NCBI RefSeq assembly: GCF_000827125.1
Contig: NZ_CP010311.1
Location: 124,001-188,000 of the forward strand
Direction: 5' to 3'
DNA: 64,000 bases
From: Geoalkalibacter subterraneus
GTDB taxonomy: Bacteria > Desulfobacterota > Desulfuromonadia > Desulfuromonadales > Geoalkalibacteraceae
Shown here: one piece after another, positions 61,898-64,000 of the stretch
Numbering within the stretch: the first letter of the stretch is position 1
How the letters are laid out: every line of letters begins with the position of its first letter
Made by a program: the position numbers and the translations under genes
The notes under the pieces: generated by a model
What the model was told of the DNA's origin: nothing
Seen by the model: only the letters and a program-made list of their open reading frames with translations
The model's database searches: none

Positions 61898-62841
61898 GAC
61901 CGACCTCCGATGTATGCTCCTATGATATCGATCCGCCGATGGCCCAGTTCCGCGCTGATTATTTCCCGAGCTCGCAAGTCAGCGGATTGTGTGGCGAGCA
62001 CCTTTCCCTTGCTGAAAACTGGGGCGGGGTAGCCAGTGATTTGTTGATACCGGTCGCATGCATAAGCTGCCCGAAGGTCATGTATTTTACGGAGGTCATA
62101 ATTTGTCCTTGCCAAATTCCAAAAATAATGAACGGAATCGGTAAACTGTTTAAGTGTTTTATTTGGCGGTACCAGACACTTGCTCTCCCCTCGAACTTCG
62201 TTTGCTCGACGGAGGGCGTCAATTAGAGAATCCCTAACAGGGATCCAGCGCTGCATATTCCTGCCATACCCGCCTTTGGTGCCCCTTATGATACGCATCT
62301 TGCCCCTTTCGGCCTGTATGAGTGCCTCATCGATATCCATCAGGCACGCCTCCCGGAGCCTCAATCCGGCCTCGCGCGCCAGGTGGATGACACTAGCTTC
62401 TTTTGGGGCGGTGCGGTCAGCTATGTATTGGGCGGCGGCCGCGACAATAGCTCTGTTCATGCCAGCAGGAGGCGTGGTCCGTATTCGTGTACGTGGCCCC
62501 AAAATCAGTTTTGGCGAAATGCGTATTGAGGATTCCCCCCTTAATAGGCTCATGGTTACATTCACTGTTGATATCAGGTTCACGGCGTAACTTCGCGATA
62601 ATTGTCCAGCTTCAATTCGAGTTTGTAATGTCATGGCATAAGCTAGCAAGGTGTCAGTTGTAACTAGCCGGGTGTCCCGCAGGCCTGATTCGTTGAGATA
62701 CCGAGCGAAAATTGTCCATCGATATATATGGCTACGTAGGCTACCGTGCTTTTGGCCCAAGTGATGCTTTAGCGCCATAATGCCTGCATAACCAGCTTTG
62801 CTTCCCCACCCGTAATTCTTCTTCCCTCCAGTTTTCCGCAT
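61894..62841 (-). CDS. Tyrosine recombinase of the Integrase_1 type
   Basis: The 315-residue protein has an N-terminal SAM-like domain (NYGWGSKAGYAGIMALKHHL, then helices to about 115) as in Phage_int_SAM_2 and a catalytic domain with Arg in LAREAGLRLREACLMD, HxxR in KIHDLRAAYACDRY, and a C-terminal LGHRRIDIIGAYIGG with His and the nucleophile Tyr. It is common on proteobacterial islands, target unknown. Unlike the 59-kb integrase it does not flank an obvious att repeat. Local base composition looks lower in GC than the chromosome core. Confidence 0.85.
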   Translation of the reverse strand: MRKTGGKKNYGWGSKAGYAGIMALKHHLGQKHGSLRSHIYRWTIFARYLNESGLRDTRLVTTDTLLAYAMTLQTRIEAGQLSRSYAVNLISTVNVTMSLLRGESSIRISPKLILGPRTRIRTTPPAGMNRAIVAAAAQYIADRTAPKEASVIHLAREAGLRLREACLMDIDEALIQAERGKMRIIRGTKGGYGRNMQRWIPVRDSLIDALRRANEVRGESKCLVPPNKTLKQFTDSVHYFWNLARTNYDLRKIHDLRAAYACDRYQQITGYPAPVFSKGKVLATQSADLRAREIISAELGHRRIDIIGAYIGGRS

Positions 62842-63853
62842 GATTAACTCCTTCTGTTGAATTTTGGTTTTTGCACAATAAGTGGATTTTTCCTTGTTGC
62901 AGTCCAGGCCTTGAAATCAAAGCATGGGCTTGCCTTAATTTTAATAGGTAAGTTCGAGTTCCATTCGAAATCTGATGTCCGAATGTGTGCCTTTTATTTC
63001 CCCGCTGTTGACCCTATTACTATTCAAAGTAATTACCGGTTTAAGCCGACCGGCGGCGACGGGTTGTCGAGATACGACATCCTGGGGATCACGATAATCC
63101 AGATCACCATGGCCACGTGACGATCATTGATGACCGCGGGTCGGTGGCTAGCACCAGTTGCGTGCCGTTGATCTGGGTTATTTTGACGCGCCATTTTAAT
63201 TGCTGCGTCTAGGAAAACCCTTGGAAAGACAAGAGCTTCCGATTTTTCCAGCTCTCCGTCTCTATTGACATTATGAGCTCGGAGGTGGGCCGAGGCCGGG
63301 TTTTTTGGGCCTGCGGCTGATGAATGGATGGTCGGTACCGACTGGGGCATACCAGTGCCCTATCGCCAGTGACACGACCACTATTGGGTGGGTGTGCATA
63401 AAGGATGATCTATGCACACCGGTTCGAGGTTTTGGCACCAAAGGGCACCAAGATGGAGGAGGGTCCGCCAGGATATAGCCCAACGGAAGTGTCCATGGTA
63501 GTGATGGGCGAGGTGGCCCTGCTTATGAGCGGGCTACCACCTTGCTCCTGTTTAGGAGATGCACATCTTTGAATTTGTTTTGCGAGTTGTCGGTCTTATC
63601 TTTTGCCGATTTTCCCGCAAAACGGGCTGAGAGCCCTTTTTTTCAGTAGACGGGTTTTTTTTCGTCTACATCTGTGCTGGTTCATTTATGGAGGCCAGCT
63701 ACCTCCCTGCGTCCCCCGGTGGCGCACTGCCGTCGGGGCCCCTCACAGCTCGGGGCGGCGGACCGCATATAGCGGACCCGACTGTCATGTGGGCTATTAT
63801 ATTGGGACTTATTGTGGATAATACCCCTGAATAAGGGCGTTTTGCTGCCTTAT
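62842..63853. other. About 1 kb of gene-poor, hairpin-rich DNA
   Basis: No frame here combines a ribosome site with protein-like character. Structures seen: GGTGTGCATA/TATGCACACC (63391-63420), GTAGACG/CGTCTAC (63646-63669), and a 13-bp match to the attR junction at 63187-63199. The stretch may be the end of an older element, a non-coding RNA region or decayed genes. Confidence 0.5.
63624..63643 (+). terminator. Rho-independent terminator
   Basis: GGGCT-GAG-AGCCC followed by seven T residues. No convincing plus-strand gene ends here, so it may end an unrecognised short transcript from 63.4-63.6 kb. Confidence 0.65.
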
Positions 63854-64000
63854 TTAAAGCAGAATCGAAATGATAACCGAAAATTGACCACCCTCGTTGG
63901 CCGAAAATTTCTTCTTCTCGGGTTGTGGGAGGTTGTTGTCTCCTGCTTTCAGAGGCTGCTTGAGGCGGTCGCTGTCCCAGGTGCCTTCGATGGTATGGGG
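63854..64000 (-). CDS. Possible C-terminal end of an unidentified gene (5' end outside window)
   Basis: The minus-strand frame is open from the right edge for 48 codons to TAA at 63854-63856. It reads GTWDSDRLKQPLKAGDNN, then LPQPEKKKFSANEGGQFS, which looks protein-like, but I cannot name a family. A weak hairpin (AATAAGG/CCTTATT) lies past the stop. Without the rest of the gene this is tentative. Confidence 0.3.
   Translation of the reverse strand, partial: PHTIEGTWDSDRLKQPLKAGDNNLPQPEKKKFSANEGGQFSVIISILL

Noticed and set aside
63033-63483. Two minus-strand frames (105 and 70 codons) as genes
   Set aside because: No ribosome site, overlapping each other, and they span hairpins; composition looks random.

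Overview
The window looks like a chromosomal segment of an anaerobic, respiring member of the Desulfuromonadales/Geobacterales (Geobacter, Desulfuromonas, Geoalkalibacter type). This is inferred from gene content, not from a database match: multihaem c-type cytochromes of the NapC/NirT and CbcL types, an Rnf complex, a full 14-subunit complex I, an ATP synthase F0 operon separate from F1, and menaquinone synthesis by the futalosine route.

Layout. 1-480: end of an MscS channel gene. 0.5-4.2 kb (minus strand): two inner-membrane cytochrome genes that together look like quinol-oxidising entry points for extracellular or periplasmic electron transfer. 4.3-6.1 kb (minus): atpZ-atpI-atpB-atpE. 6.2-7.5 kb (minus): hemL. 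7.7-12.8 kb (plus): rnfABCDGE. 13.0-29.0 kb (plus): nuoA to nuoN with a zinc-ribbon/TPR gene inserted between nuoG and nuoH. 29.1-32.1 kb: UbiD, UbiA and UbiX homologues of menaquinone synthesis. 32.2-39.5 kb: rimO, apbE, two small membrane genes, a heterodimeric ABC exporter and a lipoprotein. 39.5-54.9 kb: housekeeping genes (hslO, nucleotidyltransferase, M20 peptidase, GNAT, DUF445, mqnC, hisC, mutY, rnd, fumC, EamA, HD phosphohydrolase, serS) with several families of palindromic intergenic repeats. 54.9-56.0 kb: tRNA-Ser(TGA), tRNA-Ser(GCT), a DUF2155 lipoprotein and tRNA-Arg(ACG).

The most unusual part is 55,981-60,721. A 46-bp copy of the 3' part of tRNA-Arg marks both ends of a 4.7-kb element. 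It carries a tyrosine integrase, matching 22-bp candidate integrase arm sites near each end, a putative excisionase, a lipoprotein, two very small cysteine-containing proteins, a probable ssDNA-binding protein and a winged-helix Rep-like protein. Next to the Rep gene lie five 13-bp iterons (four at exact 21-bp spacing), three AT-rich 12-mers and a consensus DnaA box. It reads as a minimal integrative plasmid or phage-satellite-like element with its own replication origin.

Right of it an IS200/IS605-type insertion has landed inside the terminator that follows the duplicated tRNA end. Beyond that lie a two-gene tyrosine-recombinase operon and about 1 kb of hairpin-rich DNA with no convincing gene, so the tRNA-Arg locus appears to have collected mobile DNA more than once.

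How the genes fit together: Nuo and Rnf feed or draw on the NADH, ferredoxin and menaquinone pools. The mqn/ubi genes make the quinone, ApbE attaches FMN to RnfG and RnfD, the cytochromes take electrons from menaquinol, and the ATP synthase uses the resulting ion gradient.
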